Below are positions 18,050 through 27,884 of a stretch of DNA of 64,000 nt, piece by piece (the stretch's first letter is position 1; each line of letters opens with the position of its first letter). The stretch is from Gemmatimonadaceae bacterium. GTDB lineage: Bacteria > Gemmatimonadota > Gemmatimonadetes > Gemmatimonadales > Gemmatimonadaceae. The notes beneath the pieces are model-generated. The model saw nothing but the letters and a program-made list of their open reading frames with translations, was not told the DNA's origin and did not search any database. Both the position numbers and the translations under genes were made by a program. The stretch spans positions 124,001 through 188,000 of the forward strand of contig JAICWO010000001.1 of NCBI GenBank assembly GCA_025934775.1, written 5' to 3'.

Positions 18050-18601
18050 ATGGCCCCCTCGACGCCGCTCAGGGCAGGCGCGCGGACGAGATGGCGCGCG
18101 GTCCCCAATCTCGTATCGCTGTCGCGAGTCGCGCTCGCGGTCGCGTTCGTGTTGGCGCGCACGACCGACGTGCGGCTCGTGGTGGTTGGACTGGCGGCCG
18201 TCACCGATTTTCTCGACGGGTGGCTCGCGCGCCGCGCGAACTGGGCGACGCGCTCCGGCGCGCTCGTCGATCCGTTCGCCGACCGCGTCTTCGCGCTCGT
18301 GGCGGTCTCCGCGTTTCTCTTCCGCGGCGAGCTGTCGACGATGGGCTACTTCGTCATGATCTCGCGCGACCTCATGACCGCCGTCGGATTCCTGGTCGCG
18401 CGCATCATCCCGTGGCTTCGCCCGGTAGAATTCAAGGCGCGGCTGTCGGGCAAGCTGGTGACGGTCGCTCAGCTCGCGACCTTCTTCGTGCTGCTGAGCG
18501 CACCGCGCTGGACGACGCCGTTCTTGTGGGCCGTCGGGCTGACGTCCCTGTACTCGATCATCGACTACACCCACGCGCTCTGGCGGGCGCGGGCGCAATG
18601 A
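18050..18601 (+). CDS. CDP-alcohol phosphatidyltransferase family protein
   Basis: DGWLARRANWATRSGALVDPFADR = DGxxAR(x8)GxxxDxxxD. Confidence 0.92.
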   Translation: MAPSTPLRAGARTRWRAVPNLVSLSRVALAVAFVLARTTDVRLVVVGLAAVTDFLDGWLARRANWATRSGALVDPFADRVFALVAVSAFLFRGELSTMGYFVMISRDLMTAVGFLVARIIPWLRPVEFKARLSGKLVTVAQLATFFVLLSAPRWTTPFLWAVGLTSLYSIIDYTHALWRARAQ

Positions 18602-19089
18602 ATCATTCGAGATTGCTCATGTGCGTCGGCCTGGCGGCCGCGATCGGCGGCCCGCGCGTGGGGCACGCGCAGGGCGCGCTGGTGCCCGGACCGTATCCCG
18701 AGTACCGGGCCGACGGACTGTTCGCGCGCCATTGGGCCGCCGAGGCGGGCGCGGGCGTCGTGGTGCCGATGGGGATCTACGTGCGCACGGGATTCGACCT
18801 CGCCGCGGGCGCGCAGTGGCAGGACGGCACGGCGCGCGGCGCCGGCCGTCTGGACGTGATCTCGCGCTTTCTCCTCGATCCATTCCGCGAAGTGCCGCTC
18901 GGCCTCTCACTTGGCGGAGGCTTGAGTCTCGCCTACGTCGATCGCGACCGGGTGCGACCGTACCTCGTCGGCGTGCTCGACGTGGAAGGCAGGGCGCACG
19001 GCGGGTTCACGCCGGCACTCGAGATCGGGCTCGGCGGAGGGGGGAGGGTAGGGGTCGTGGTCAGACGGTCGGCGGGGAGGTACCGCTAA
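18598..19089 (+). CDS. Hypothetical secreted protein (possible outer-membrane beta-barrel)
   Basis: Signal peptide MNHSRLLMCVGLAAAIGGPRVGHAQ; ATGA overlap with upstream gene; alternating amphipathic strands. Confidence 0.55.
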   Translation: MNHSRLLMCVGLAAAIGGPRVGHAQGALVPGPYPEYRADGLFARHWAAEAGAGVVVPMGIYVRTGFDLAAGAQWQDGTARGAGRLDVISRFLLDPFREVPLGLSLGGGLSLAYVDRDRVRPYLVGVLDVEGRAHGGFTPALEIGLGGGGRVGVVVRRSAGRYR

Positions 19090-19107
19090 CGGCGAGATTG
19101 GGTCAGC

Positions 19108-19232
19108 CGCCGGTCGCTGTCGTTATGCGTCGTGCGTTCTCTGTCGTCCGTTCGGCAGTCGCATCTTTGCGGGTTTCGCCGACGCAACAACGGAAAACGG
19201 ATTACGGATCACGCATAACCACAGCGACCGGC
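19108..19232. repeat. Heptamer-phased fold-back element with 23-bp terminal inverted repeat
   Basis: 19108-19130 CGCCGGTCGCTGTCGTTATGCGT is the reverse complement of 19210/19211-19233 with one mismatch; inner units CAACGGA|AAACGGA|TTACGGA|TCACGCA|TAACCAC at 19188-19222. Confidence 0.85.
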
Positions 19233-19266
19233 GCGATGTACCACCGCGCCCTCAGCACTAAACGAA

Positions 19267-19290
19267 AACGCCCCCAATCTCGAGGGCGTT
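19267..19290 (-). terminator. Hairpin terminator downstream of 19294-19560 gene
   Basis: AACGCCC..GGGCGTT stem; on the minus strand followed by TTTTCGTTT. Confidence 0.6.
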
Positions 19291-19293
19291 CAT

Positions 19294-19560
19294 CTAGGCG
19301 GCTGCGGTATCGTCGCGCTTTTTCGGAGGCTGGGCGAACCGCTCACCGAGCTTGCGCAACTCGTCGATCTGCTCGCCGCTCAGCTCCGGGTAGCGTTCCG
19401 TCATGTAGGCCATCGTCTCGTTGAACCAGTCCGAGACGTGATCCGGATCGGCTCCCACTACGCCGCACCGCATGATATGCTGGAACAACTCGTCGCGCGC
19501 TTCCTCGAAAGGCGAGGGCGTCGCAGGCGCCTTCATCGAACGTTTCTGCTGTTTGGCCAT
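19294..19560 (-). CDS. Small hypothetical protein (88 aa)
   Basis: MAKQQKRSMKAPATPSPFEEARDELFQHIMRCG..; normal codon use; terminator downstream. Confidence 0.65.
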   Translation of the reverse strand: MAKQQKRSMKAPATPSPFEEARDELFQHIMRCGVVGADPDHVSDWFNETMAYMTERYPELSGEQIDELRKLGERFAQPPKKRDDTAAA

Positions 19561-19671
19561 GTACAGGGATTTGGGTGAAAGACAAATAAATCTAACGAGT
19601 CGGGCGCTGTTGACCCAGGCGTTTTCAACTTTTTTTCAGGCATTTGTCGTTCCGACGGAGTCGCCGGGGCA

Positions 19672-20673
19672 TCATTCGCTGCGGACGACCGCCGCGGCGC
19701 CCACGAACTCGAGAATCATGTTCGCGAGCGTGTCCGGCGCCTCCTCGGGGACGAGGCGGCCAGTCCCCGGCAACCGCACGAGCCGGCTCCCTGGGACCGT
19801 GTCGGCGAGATGATCGGCGAGGCGAGGACTGACGAAGGGATCCTGATCGCCCCAGACGATGAGCGTCGGGCAGTCGATCTGGGTCAGGTCGACCTCGGTC
19901 ATGTCCTCCTCATCCACGGCGCGCGCGAGCGCGAGCAGATGATTCACGCCCTCCGCGCCCACGTACGGCGCGAGGTAGCGCGCGATGAGATTGTCGGGCA
20001 TGTGGCTCGCGTCGGCGACGCTGCGCTCGAGCAGCTCGCGCATCAGCGGGGCCGCGCCGAGCACGCCGCGCGAGATGCGGAACGCGAAGCGCGCCGTGTT
20101 CCGCTGCATCGTCTTGATGTCGTCGGCCGGCACGTCGTCGAACGCGATCGGATTGACGAGCACCAGCCGCTCGACGCGATCGGGACGATTGTACGCGAGG
20201 TGCATCGCGACCGCACCTCCGAGATCGATCCCGACGATCGTGGCGCGCGACAGGCGCAGCGCGGTCAGCGCGCGGTCGAGGTAGTCGGATTGCGCCTCGA
20301 TGCCGAACTGCGCGTCGAAGGGACGATCCGATTCGCCGTAGCCGAACAGATCGATCGCGAACGCGGTGCGGTTCGCGCTGGCGAGCGTCGGACCGACGCC
20401 GCGCCAGAGGAAACTACACGTGCCGAAGCCGTGTACGAGTAGAATGGGCGCTCCCCCGTGCCCGTACCGCTCCACGTGCATGGAGCCCGGGCCGACCGGA
20501 ATGCGCAGCAGATCCGCGTCGATGGAATCCTCCTGGTGACGGCTCCTTCCTTGCGCAACCTGGGTACCATCATAGCATCTTTTTCTTACCGTCGAGATGG
20601 CCAGGCGCGCTGTCGGAGGCGTGAAACACATGTCGGAGCAGGAACAGACATACGACGAAGGCCGCGCGCGCAA
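19672..20673 (-). CDS. Alpha/beta hydrolase (start codon uncertain; real start probably near 20480-20560)
   Basis: ILLVHGFGTCSFLWR, ATIVGIDLGGAVAMHLA (GxDxG nucleophile elbow), TLIVWGDQDPFV. Confidence 0.75.
   Translation of the reverse strand: MRARPSSYVCSCSDMCFTPPTARLAISTVRKRCYDGTQVAQGRSRHQEDSIDADLLRIPVGPGSMHVERYGHGGAPILLVHGFGTCSFLWRGVGPTLASANRTAFAIDLFGYGESDRPFDAQFGIEAQSDYLDRALTALRLSRATIVGIDLGGAVAMHLAYNRPDRVERLVLVNPIAFDDVPADDIKTMQRNTARFAFRISRGVLGAAPLMRELLERSVADASHMPDNLIARYLAPYVGAEGVNHLLALARAVDEEDMTEVDLTQIDCPTLIVWGDQDPFVSPRLADHLADTVPGSRLVRLPGTGRLVPEEAPDTLANMILEFVGAAAVVRSE
20551..20578 (+). promoter_or_regulatory. Candidate promoter TTGCGC-N16-TAGCAT in divergent intergenic region
   Basis: TTGCGC 20551-20556, TAGCAT 20573-20578; opposite-strand TATGAT also present. 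Confidence 0.4.
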
Positions 20674-20935
20674 TCTCGAGCAGTTGCTGCGGGCATTCGC
20701 GAACCGTATTCAAGAGCTGGATGGGCAGGGCCGCCTGCTCGACCAGGCGGGCGAGCTCATGCGCCTGATCGGCGATATCCGCAGTGAGTTGTTCCACTAC
20801 GAAGTCCGCATCACCTACGATACACCGGAGATCGCCGACAATCGGCGGATCGTCCGTGACGCCCAACAACACGACGAACTGAAATGGCAAAGAAGCGAGT
20901 GGACACCGGACGAGGACGAAAAACCGGAGTGGTGA
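20597..20935 (+). CDS. Hypothetical protein (112 aa; start may be ATG 20630)
   Basis: MSEQEQTYDEGRARNLEQLLRAFANRIQELDGQGRLLDQAGELMRLIGDIRSELFHYEVRITYDTPEIADNRRIV.. Confidence 0.65.
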   Translation: MARRAVGGVKHMSEQEQTYDEGRARNLEQLLRAFANRIQELDGQGRLLDQAGELMRLIGDIRSELFHYEVRITYDTPEIADNRRIVRDAQQHDELKWQRSEWTPDEDEKPEW

Positions 20936-21708
20936 AGACCGCCGGCTCGGTGAAGTCGGCACGGAAGTCAGCTTCGAACCGAGTGTTTTATCTGCTCATC
21001 GCGGTGGTCGCGGTTGGTGCGATCACCGCGCTCACGTATGCCTCCACGCGCCAGCGCGGCGGGACCGTGACGAGCCCGATCGATACCACCCTGCCCAAGG
21101 TCAACTCGCAGGGCTACGTGATGGGCAGTCCCGGTGCCCCGCTGGAGGTCGTGGAGTTCGGCGATTTCGAATGCCCGCAGTGCGGCCGGTTCACGACCCT
21201 TACCGAGCCCGACGTGCGCACGCATCTCATCAATACCGGTCAGATTCGCTACCGCTTCATCGACTTCCCGCTCGACATGCACCGCAACACCTGGAACGCG
21301 TCGCGCGCGGCCGCGTGCGCCGATCAACAGGGGAAGTTCTGGGAGGCGCACGACGCGCTCTTCGACAACCAGGACAAGTGGAACAGCGAGGCGACGAGCA
21401 ATCCCGACAAGGTGATCAAGCCGCTGCTCGAGCCGCTCGTCCCGGACAAAGCCAAATTCGACAAGTGCGTCGACGACAAGGCGACACAGGCCAAGATTCA
21501 GGCCCACTGGCAGATCGCCATGGCGCGCCAGGTTCAGGCGACACCGACCTTCGAGTTCGGCGACAAAAAAGTCGAGGGCTTCGTCACGTACGATCAGTTC
21601 AAGGAGCTCGTCGACGAACAGCTCGCGAAATCGGGCAAGGGCGCGCCCTCCGTAGGTGGTGACACGGCGAAGAAGGGCGTTGTCCTCCCTGTGAAGCCCG
21701 GCGCATGA
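20884..21708 (+). CDS. DsbA-family thioredoxin-domain protein, membrane anchored
   Basis: TM near N-terminus; EFGDFECPQCGRF (CxxC). Confidence 0.88.
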   Translation: MAKKRVDTGRGRKTGVVKTAGSVKSARKSASNRVFYLLIAVVAVGAITALTYASTRQRGGTVTSPIDTTLPKVNSQGYVMGSPGAPLEVVEFGDFECPQCGRFTTLTEPDVRTHLINTGQIRYRFIDFPLDMHRNTWNASRAAACADQQGKFWEAHDALFDNQDKWNSEATSNPDKVIKPLLEPLVPDKAKFDKCVDDKATQAKIQAHWQIAMARQVQATPTFEFGDKKVEGFVTYDQFKELVDEQLAKSGKGAPSVGGDTAKKGVVLPVKPGA

Positions 21709-22154
21709 CGAAGCGGATGTGGATGGCCGTGATCAGCCTGCTCGGGCTGTTCCTCGGCCTCTATCTCACGCTCTTCCACTATGGCTACATCGGCTCGCTC
21801 GCCTGCGGCGTCGGCTCGTGCGAGCGCGTGCAGACGAGCACGTGGTCCGTGCTGCTCGGCATTCCGCTCTCGCTCTGGGGCATGGGTTTCTACGCGCTCA
21901 TGTTCATACTCGCCATCGCCGGGATCCAGCCGCAGTACGCCGACTCGCGCGGACTCTCGCTCGCGATGTTCCTGCTTTCCGGCTGGGGCGTGCTCTTCAC
22001 CGCGTGGCTCGACTATCTGCAAGGATGGGTCATCCACGGGTGGTGCGAGTATTGTCTCACGTCGGGCGTATTCGTGCTCATCCTGTTCGTGCTGAGCGGG
22101 GTGGAGTGGCGACAGATGAAATCGCTCGAGACCGAAGAGCTGACGGCGGGATAG
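21705..22154 (+). CDS. Vitamin K epoxide reductase (VKOR) family protein
   Basis: Four-helix polytopic protein; GVGSCERVQTS and HGWCEYCLTSG (CxxC); ATGA overlap with DsbA-like gene. Confidence 0.9.
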   Translation: MTKRMWMAVISLLGLFLGLYLTLFHYGYIGSLACGVGSCERVQTSTWSVLLGIPLSLWGMGFYALMFILAIAGIQPQYADSRGLSLAMFLLSGWGVLFTAWLDYLQGWVIHGWCEYCLTSGVFVLILFVLSGVEWRQMKSLETEELTAG

Positions 22155-22162
22155 GGAGTGTT

Positions 22163-22266
22163 CGCGCCGGTCGCTTTTGTGGCGAGTCGTGGGTTGCGGG
22201 TGCCGCGTGATGAGTGTTCAAACACATAACCCGCAACCCAACACCCGCAACCATTGCGACCGCGGG
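22163..22266. repeat. Heptamer-phased fold-back element
   Basis: Left GGCGAGT|CGTGGGT|TGCGGGT|GCCGCGT|GATGAGT (22181-22215); right ACCCGCA|ACCCAAC|ACCCGCA|ACCATTG (22229-22256); outer GCCGGTCGC/GCGACCGCG. Confidence 0.8.
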
Positions 22267-22285
22267 TAGTGGCGCACCAAACGAA

Positions 22286-22309
22286 GAAGGCCGGCGAATG
22301 CCGGCCTTC
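22286..22309. terminator. Perfect 10-bp hairpin, likely terminator
   Basis: GAAGGCCGGC-GAAT-GCCGGCCTTC between convergent genes. Confidence 0.65.
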
Positions 22310-22314
22310 CGTCC

Positions 22315-22719
22315 TCACGCCCGCTTGATCGTTCGCTGCCCCCCTCTCGTCTGAGAGGCGTCGTTGATCCGGAGCCGGGGTCGATCCTCCGGTGCGCCGG
22401 TCCCTTCACCGGCTTCCACCGCCCGGCGCCGGTACGGCACCAGATCCTGCCCGAGGACCACGAGCGTGCGCGTCGCGACCGTGCTGGCGAGCGGCTCCGG
22501 GATCGCCATCTCGCGGATGTAGGCGTCGATCGCCCGGTCGAAGGTCATGTCCTCGGCCAACGTATCGACGAACATGAGCCCGTTGTCGACGTGCGCTCGA
22601 ATGATCGCTTCCTCGGCGCGCGCCTGCGCCAGCCGCAACCGCCGCTCCGCGGCGGGCTCGAGCTTCCGGCGGAAGATCCGTTCGGGAAAGAGTCGGCGGA
22701 GGAATGCAGGCATGCTCAT
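22315..22719 (-). CDS. Hypothetical protein (134 aa)
   Basis: MSMPAFLRRLFPERIFRRKLEPAAERRLRLAQARAEEAIIRAHVDNGLMFVDTLAEDMTFDRAIDAYIREM.. Confidence 0.6.
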   Translation of the reverse strand: MSMPAFLRRLFPERIFRRKLEPAAERRLRLAQARAEEAIIRAHVDNGLMFVDTLAEDMTFDRAIDAYIREMAIPEPLASTVATRTLVVLGQDLVPYRRRAVEAGEGTGAPEDRPRLRINDASQTRGGQRTIKRA

Positions 22720-22773
22720 GAATTTAGGGGTATGAGATACCTGGGATAGGGGCAGGAGGTGTGCCGGAACGGC

Positions 22774-22955
22774 GGAGAGTGGAGAGTGGAGAGTGGAGAG
22801 TGGAGAGTGGAGAGTGGAGAGTGGAGAGTGGAGAGTGGAGAGTAAAGCGTCGGGGAGAGGGCTGGCCGGCTAAGCCGTTGCCAATCTCTAACTCCGACCT
22901 CGCGCTTCAGCCGTTTCCGCTCTCCACTCTCTCCTCTCCACTCTCAGCTTTCCTG
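22774..22955. repeat. Heptamer array (GGAGAGT)x10 with complementary TCTCCAC-type heptamers on the far side
   Basis: 22774-22843 GGAGAGT x10; 22921-22955 TCTCCAC|TCTCTCC|TCTCCAC|TCTCAGC|TTTCCTG, overlapping the acsA stop codon. Confidence 0.95.
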
Positions 22956-24908
22956 CCCCTCATACTGCTCCTTCAACGACGCCACCACGTTCGGATCCGC
23001 GAGCGTCGTCGTGTCGCCCAGTGCGCGGCCTTCGGCGATGTCGCGCAGCAGCCGGCGCATGATCTTCCCTGAGCGCGTCTTGGGCAGATCGGCGCTGAAC
23101 AGGATGTCGTCCGGCTTCGCGATCGCGCCGATCTTCTCGGCGACGAAGTCCCGGAGCTCCTCGCGAAGATCCTGACTCTGTTGAAAACCTTCGCGCAGCG
23201 TGACGAATGCGGCGAGCGCTTGCCCTTTGATTTCGTGCGTTCGGCCTACGACCGCCGCTTCCGCCACCGCGGGATGCTCGACGAGCGCGGATTCCACTTC
23301 CATCGTGCCGATGCGATGTCCGGCCACGTTCAGGACGTCGTCGACGCGGCCGAGGATCCAGTAGTAGCCGTCGTCGTCGCGCTTCGCACCGTCGCCGGGG
23401 AAATAAAGATCGGGACGACCGGGCCATTTGCTGAAGTACGTCTGCACGTACCGGTCGTCGTCGCCCCAGATCGTGCGCAGCATCGACGGCCAAGGCTTGG
23501 TGAGCGCGAGCAGCCCGCCGCCGATTTTGATCTCGTTGGCCTTGGCATCGAGCAGCGCGGCGCTGTAGCCAGGGAGCGGAGTCGTCGCGCTGCCCGGCTT
23601 CGTCTCGGTGACGCCGGGCAGCGGCGAAATGACGATCGCGCCAGTTTCCGTCTGCCACCACGTGTCGACGATCGGGCACCGGCCGCCGCCGATCTTCTGT
23701 TGATACCAGATCCAGGCTTCCGGATTGATCGGTTCACCAACGGAGCCGAGGAGGCGGAGTTGCGAGAGATCGTGCATCGCGGGCCACTGATCGCCCCACT
23801 TCATGAACGCGCGAATCGCCGTCGGCGCCGTATAGAGAATCGTCACGCCGTGCGTCTCGCAGATTTTCCAGAAGCGATCCTTCTCCGGCCAATCGGGCGC
23901 TCCCTCGTACATCACGCACGTCGCGCCGTTCGCGAGTGGCCCGTACACGAGATACGAGTGTCCCGTTACCCACCCCACGTCGGCGGTGCACCAGAAGACG
24001 TCGTCTTCCTTGAGATCGAATACCAGTTTCGTCGTCGTCGTGACGCCGACGAGATAGCCGCCGGTCGTGTGGACGATGCCCTTGGGCTTACCCGTCGTCC
24101 CGGACGTGTACAGGATGTACAACACGTCCTCGGCGTCCATCTGCTCCGGCTCGCAGTCGGCGGCCGCTTCGGCCATCAACCCGTGCCACCAATGGTCGCG
24201 CCCTTCCTTCATGTCGGCGAACGCCTCGTCGCCGCCGGCTCCGGGCCGGCGCTGCACGACGACCACGTGCTCGATCGAGGGACATTCCTCGAGCGCCTTG
24301 TCCGAGTTGCGCTTGAGCGGCACGATGCCGCCACGGCGATATCCGCCGTCGGCTGTGATGAGCAGCTTCGCGTTCGCGTCGTTGATGCGATCGCGAAGCG
24401 ACTCCGGCGAGAAGCCGCCGAACACCACCGAGTGAATCGCGCCGATGCGCGTGCAGGCGAGCATGGCGACCGCCACCTCGGGCACGAGCGGCATGTAGAT
24501 CGCCACGCGATCGCCCCGTCCGACGCCGAGCTTCTTCAGCACGTTCGCGAACTTCTGCACCTCGACGTAGAGATCCCAGTACGTGAGCGTGCGCCGGTCG
24601 CCAGGCTCGCCTTCCCAGATCAGCGCCGCCTTGTTGCGCCGCGCGGTCTTCACGTGCCGGTCGACGCAGTTCACCGAGATGTTGATCTTGCCGCCGAGGA
24701 ACCACTTCGCGTGCGGCGCCTTCCACTCGAGGACCTTGTCCCACTTCTTGAACCATTCGAGCTCGTTCGCCTGCGATTCCCAGAACGCTTCAGGGTTCTG
24801 TGATGCGGCGCGGTACAGCGCGTCATCGGAGACGTGCGCGCCGCGGCGGAACGCCTCGGGCGGCGCGAACTTCCGATGTTCCTGGAGAAGGGCGTCGATT
24901 TCTGTCAT
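22944..24908 (-). CDS. acsA: Acetyl-CoA synthetase
   Basis: [59 protein letters not shown]. Confidence 0.96.
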   Translation of the reverse strand: MTEIDALLQEHRKFAPPEAFRRGAHVSDDALYRAASQNPEAFWESQANELEWFKKWDKVLEWKAPHAKWFLGGKINISVNCVDRHVKTARRNKAALIWEGEPGDRRTLTYWDLYVEVQKFANVLKKLGVGRGDRVAIYMPLVPEVAVAMLACTRIGAIHSVVFGGFSPESLRDRINDANAKLLITADGGYRRGGIVPLKRNSDKALEECPSIEHVVVVQRRPGAGGDEAFADMKEGRDHWWHGLMAEAAADCEPEQMDAEDVLYILYTSGTTGKPKGIVHTTGGYLVGVTTTTKLVFDLKEDDVFWCTADVGWVTGHSYLVYGPLANGATCVMYEGAPDWPEKDRFWKICETHGVTILYTAPTAIRAFMKWGDQWPAMHDLSQLRLLGSVGEPINPEAWIWYQQKIGGGRCPIVDTWWQTETGAIVISPLPGVTETKPGSATTPLPGYSAALLDAKANEIKIGGGLLALTKPWPSMLRTIWGDDDRYVQTYFSKWPGRPDLYFPGDGAKRDDDGYYWILGRVDDVLNVAGHRIGTMEVESALVEHPAVAEAAVVGRTHEIKGQALAAFVTLREGFQQSQDLREELRDFVAEKIGAIAKPDDILFSADLPKTRSGKIMRRLLRDIAEGRALGDTTTLADPNVVASLKEQYEGQES

Positions 24909-25067
24909 GTTCGGCATTATACCAGCGCCGGTTTCGGCTGGTAAGATTGCGGCGGCGGAGTGCGTTCGATCGCGCCGGACCACGGGAAAATGATCACGCG
25001 CCGCGGTCCCGCTCGCCAAGATTACATCCGTGCGCACTTGTTCTTTTCGCCGAGCGCCGAGCAGACT

Positions 25068-25658
25068 ATGGGTATGCCAGCAACCGCGAAGCGATGGACG
25101 GGCGCCGAGGTGCGAGCGCTCATCGAGGCGAATCCGCTGCACACACCGCGGTACGAGCTCATCGACGGCGAGCTGCTCGTGACGCCCGGACCCAGTTTGG
25201 ACCACCAGGCGGCGGCACGGGAGCTGGTGCTGCTGCTCGCCCCGTGCGTCGAGCGAGAGGCGATCGGCGAACTACTGATGGCGCCGTTCGACGTGGAGCT
25301 CGAGCCGGAGTCGCTCGTTCAACCCGACGTTTTCGTCGTGCCGGCGCTGCCGCACCCGCGCCCGCGCGGGCTGAGACAACTTCAGGAATTATTGCTCGCG
25401 ATCGAGGTGCTCTCGCCGTCCAGTGCGCGTGGCGATCGCGTGAAGAAGCGCGACTATTTCGCGCGAAACGGCGTACCGGAATACTGGATCGTCGATCTCG
25501 ATGCTCGCGCGATCGAGCGCTCGACGCCTCTCGGTCCTCGCGTGGAGCTCCTCGCAGAGCGGCTGACTTGGCACCCGTCCGGAGCGGCGAGCGCGCTGGA
25601 GATCGACGTGCCAACGTTGTTCCGCCGCGTGTTCGGAGAACCCGTCCCCGACATCTGA
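25068..25658 (+). CDS. Uma2 family (DUF820) putative endonuclease-fold protein
   Basis: [66 protein letters not shown]. Confidence 0.9.
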   Translation: MGMPATAKRWTGAEVRALIEANPLHTPRYELIDGELLVTPGPSLDHQAAARELVLLLAPCVEREAIGELLMAPFDVELEPESLVQPDVFVVPALPHPRPRGLRQLQELLLAIEVLSPSSARGDRVKKRDYFARNGVPEYWIVDLDARAIERSTPLGPRVELLAERLTWHPSGAASALEIDVPTLFRRVFGEPVPDI

Positions 25659-25687
25659 GCGCGTCGGGCATGGCTTATCTTTGAGCC

Positions 25688-26431
25688 ATGGCTCCGACCC
25701 CAGTGGCGGTCGAAGTGTCCGGCCTCAGCCGGAGCTTTGGCCGCCGCCGCGCCGTGGACGGCGTGGATCTCTCCCTCCGCTCCGGCGATTGTCTCGCGCT
25801 CTTCGGCCCGAACGGGGCGGGGAAGACGACGCTGCTGCGAGTCATCGCCGGGCTGCTCAAACCGACCGCCGGCGCCGTGCACGTGGGCGGACGCGCGCTG
25901 CGGGACGACGCCCGGGCGCGCGCGCAGGTCGGGCTCATCTCTCATCAGAGCATGCTCTACCGGGCGCTCACCGCGCGCGAGAACGTGGAGTTCGCGGCGC
26001 GGCTCTACGGACTCGCCGATCCGGCTTCCGCCGCCACGCGTGCGCTCGAGCACATGCGGATTCTCGATCGCGCCGACGCGCCGGTGCGCGCGCTCAGCCG
26101 CGGTCTCCAGCAGCGCGTGTCGATCGCGCGCGCGATCGTCCACGAGCCCACGGTCGTGCTGCTCGACGAGCCGTACACCGGCCTCGACGCGGTCGGCAGC
26201 GCCGCGCTTTCCGATATGCTCATGCTCCTGCGCTCGACCGGCGCGGCGCTGCTCCTCGTCACGCACAGCGTGGACGAAGGGCTCGCGCTGGCGTCCCGCG
26301 CCGCGATCATGATCCGCGGGCGCATCGTGCGCCACGACGCCATCGGCGCGATCGACGCGAACACCTATGGCGCCGAGTACCGGGCACTCGTGATTGGCGA
26401 CGGGGCACGCGCGGCGGCGAGCGTCGCGTGA
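25688..26431 (+). CDS. ccmA: Heme exporter ATP-binding protein
   Basis: GPNGAGKTTLLRVIAGLLKP, LSRGLQQRVSIARAI, VLLDEPYTGLD; followed by ccmB/ccmC-like genes. Confidence 0.88.
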   Translation: MAPTPVAVEVSGLSRSFGRRRAVDGVDLSLRSGDCLALFGPNGAGKTTLLRVIAGLLKPTAGAVHVGGRALRDDARARAQVGLISHQSMLYRALTARENVEFAARLYGLADPASAATRALEHMRILDRADAPVRALSRGLQQRVSIARAIVHEPTVVLLDEPYTGLDAVGSAALSDMLMLLRSTGAALLLVTHSVDEGLALASRAAIMIRGRIVRHDAIGAIDANTYGAEYRALVIGDGARAAASVA

Positions 26432-27126
26432 ACGGCGCCACGCGCGTACCCGGCACGCTCACGTCCGCGTGGCTCATCGCGCGCAAGGACCTCGCGATCG
26501 AGTTTCGCACGCGCACCGCGTTTCTCTCCGCGCTCGTCTTCGCGGTGCTCGCCCTCTGCATCTTCTACTTCACGTGGGACGAGTCGATCATCACCGCGGC
26601 CGACCGAGCGCCCGGAGTCCTCTGGGTGGTGCTCGCCTTCTCGGCGCTGCTCGGTCTCCAGCGGTCGTTTGCCATCGAGGACCACGATCGGGGCATCGAC
26701 GCGCTGCTCGTGTCGCCGATCAGCCGCGAGGCGCTCTACATCGGCAAGGCGATCGGGAACGTGATCTTCCTCGGCGCGATCGAGCTCGTCGCGATCCCGG
26801 CGCTCGCACTGTTCTACAACCTGCATTTCGGACGCGCGATGCTCATCGTCTGTCTGATCGTGCTGCTGGCGATGATCGGCATCGTCGCCATCGGTACGCT
26901 CTTCAGCGCGATGGCGGTGAATACGCGCCTCGCGGAGCTGCTGCTGCCGATGCTCAGCCTGCCCTTCTTCGTGCCGGTGTTGATGGATGCGGCCCAGGCC
27001 TCGGTGCGCGTGCTCGCCGGCGCGCCGATGTCGACCGTGTGGCCGTGGTTGAAGATCCTCATCGCGTTCGACATTGTGTTCATCGTCGCCTGCACGCTCG
27101 CCTTTCCTTTCACGCTCGAAGAATGA
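26428..27126 (+). CDS. ccmB: Heme exporter protein CcmB
   Basis: Polytopic; LLGLQRSFAIEDHDRGIDALLVSPISREALYIGKAIGN..; GTG start overlaps ccmA stop. Confidence 0.88.
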   Translation: MNGATRVPGTLTSAWLIARKDLAIEFRTRTAFLSALVFAVLALCIFYFTWDESIITAADRAPGVLWVVLAFSALLGLQRSFAIEDHDRGIDALLVSPISREALYIGKAIGNVIFLGAIELVAIPALALFYNLHFGRAMLIVCLIVLLAMIGIVAIGTLFSAMAVNTRLAELLLPMLSLPFFVPVLMDAAQASVRVLAGAPMSTVWPWLKILIAFDIVFIVACTLAFPFTLEE

Positions 27127-27884
27127 CGACCGCTCCGTTGCGCGGCGCCGAGCAGTCCGCGCCGCCGCACTTCCAGCCCACGAGCGCGCGCCAGGTCAAG
27201 CCGGCGCTCGACTGGCTGTTCGCCGTCGCGGTGCTCGCCGTGGCCGGCCTCTACGTCCGCGCGCTCGCCTTCACGCCGCCTGACGCGCTGCAAGGCATGG
27301 CGCAGAAGATCTACTATATCCACATCGCCGCCTGGCTCAGCGCGTACCTCGCGGTCGCCATCACGGCGCTGATGTCGATCGTCTACTTGTGGCTGCACGA
27401 CGACCGCGCGGACCGGCTTGCCGAAGCCTGCGCCGAGGTCGCGCTGATCTTCCTCACCGTCGGCCTGTGCACGGGCTCGATCTGGGGGCATCGCATCTGG
27501 GGCGCTTGGTGGGTGTGGTGGGACATGCGCCTGACGCTCACGCTCTTTCTGTGGTTCGTCGTCGCGGCGTATCTGGTGCTCCGCGGCGCGATCGAGGAAC
27601 CGGCGATGCGCGCGCGCTACTCCGCGGTCCTCGGCATCCTTGCCGCGCTGCTGATTCCGTTCATTCACTTGAGCGTCTACATGTTCAGCGCCCGGCTGCA
27701 CCCCATGCCGGTGGCGCTGCAGCCCGGCGCGCCGAAGATGTCGCCGCAAATGCTCGTCACGTTTCTCTCGAGTTTCGTGGTGTTCATGCTGCTCGACATC
27801 GCGTTCATCCGCGCGCGCTATCGCATCGGCGTGCTGCGTGAGCTCGCCGCCGCCGCCGAAGCCGATGGAGGAGAAGGCCGATGA
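27123..27884 (+). CDS. ccmC: Cytochrome c biogenesis protein CcmC
   Basis: AQKIYYIHIAAW and GSIWGHRIWGAWWVWWDMRLTLTLFLW tryptophan-rich motif. Confidence 0.94.
   Translation: MTTAPLRGAEQSAPPHFQPTSARQVKPALDWLFAVAVLAVAGLYVRALAFTPPDALQGMAQKIYYIHIAAWLSAYLAVAITALMSIVYLWLHDDRADRLAEACAEVALIFLTVGLCTGSIWGHRIWGAWWVWWDMRLTLTLFLWFVVAAYLVLRGAIEEPAMRARYSAVLGILAALLIPFIHLSVYMFSARLHPMPVALQPGAPKMSPQMLVTFLSSFVVFMLLDIAFIRARYRIGVLRELAAAAEADGGEGR

Noticed and set aside
22774-22843. (GGAGAGT)n array considered as CRISPR
   Set aside because: Units are 7 bp with no spacers and no cas genes nearby.
23181-24803. 540-aa plus-strand ORF opposite acsA
   Set aside because: Antisense artefact; acsA is unambiguous on the minus strand.
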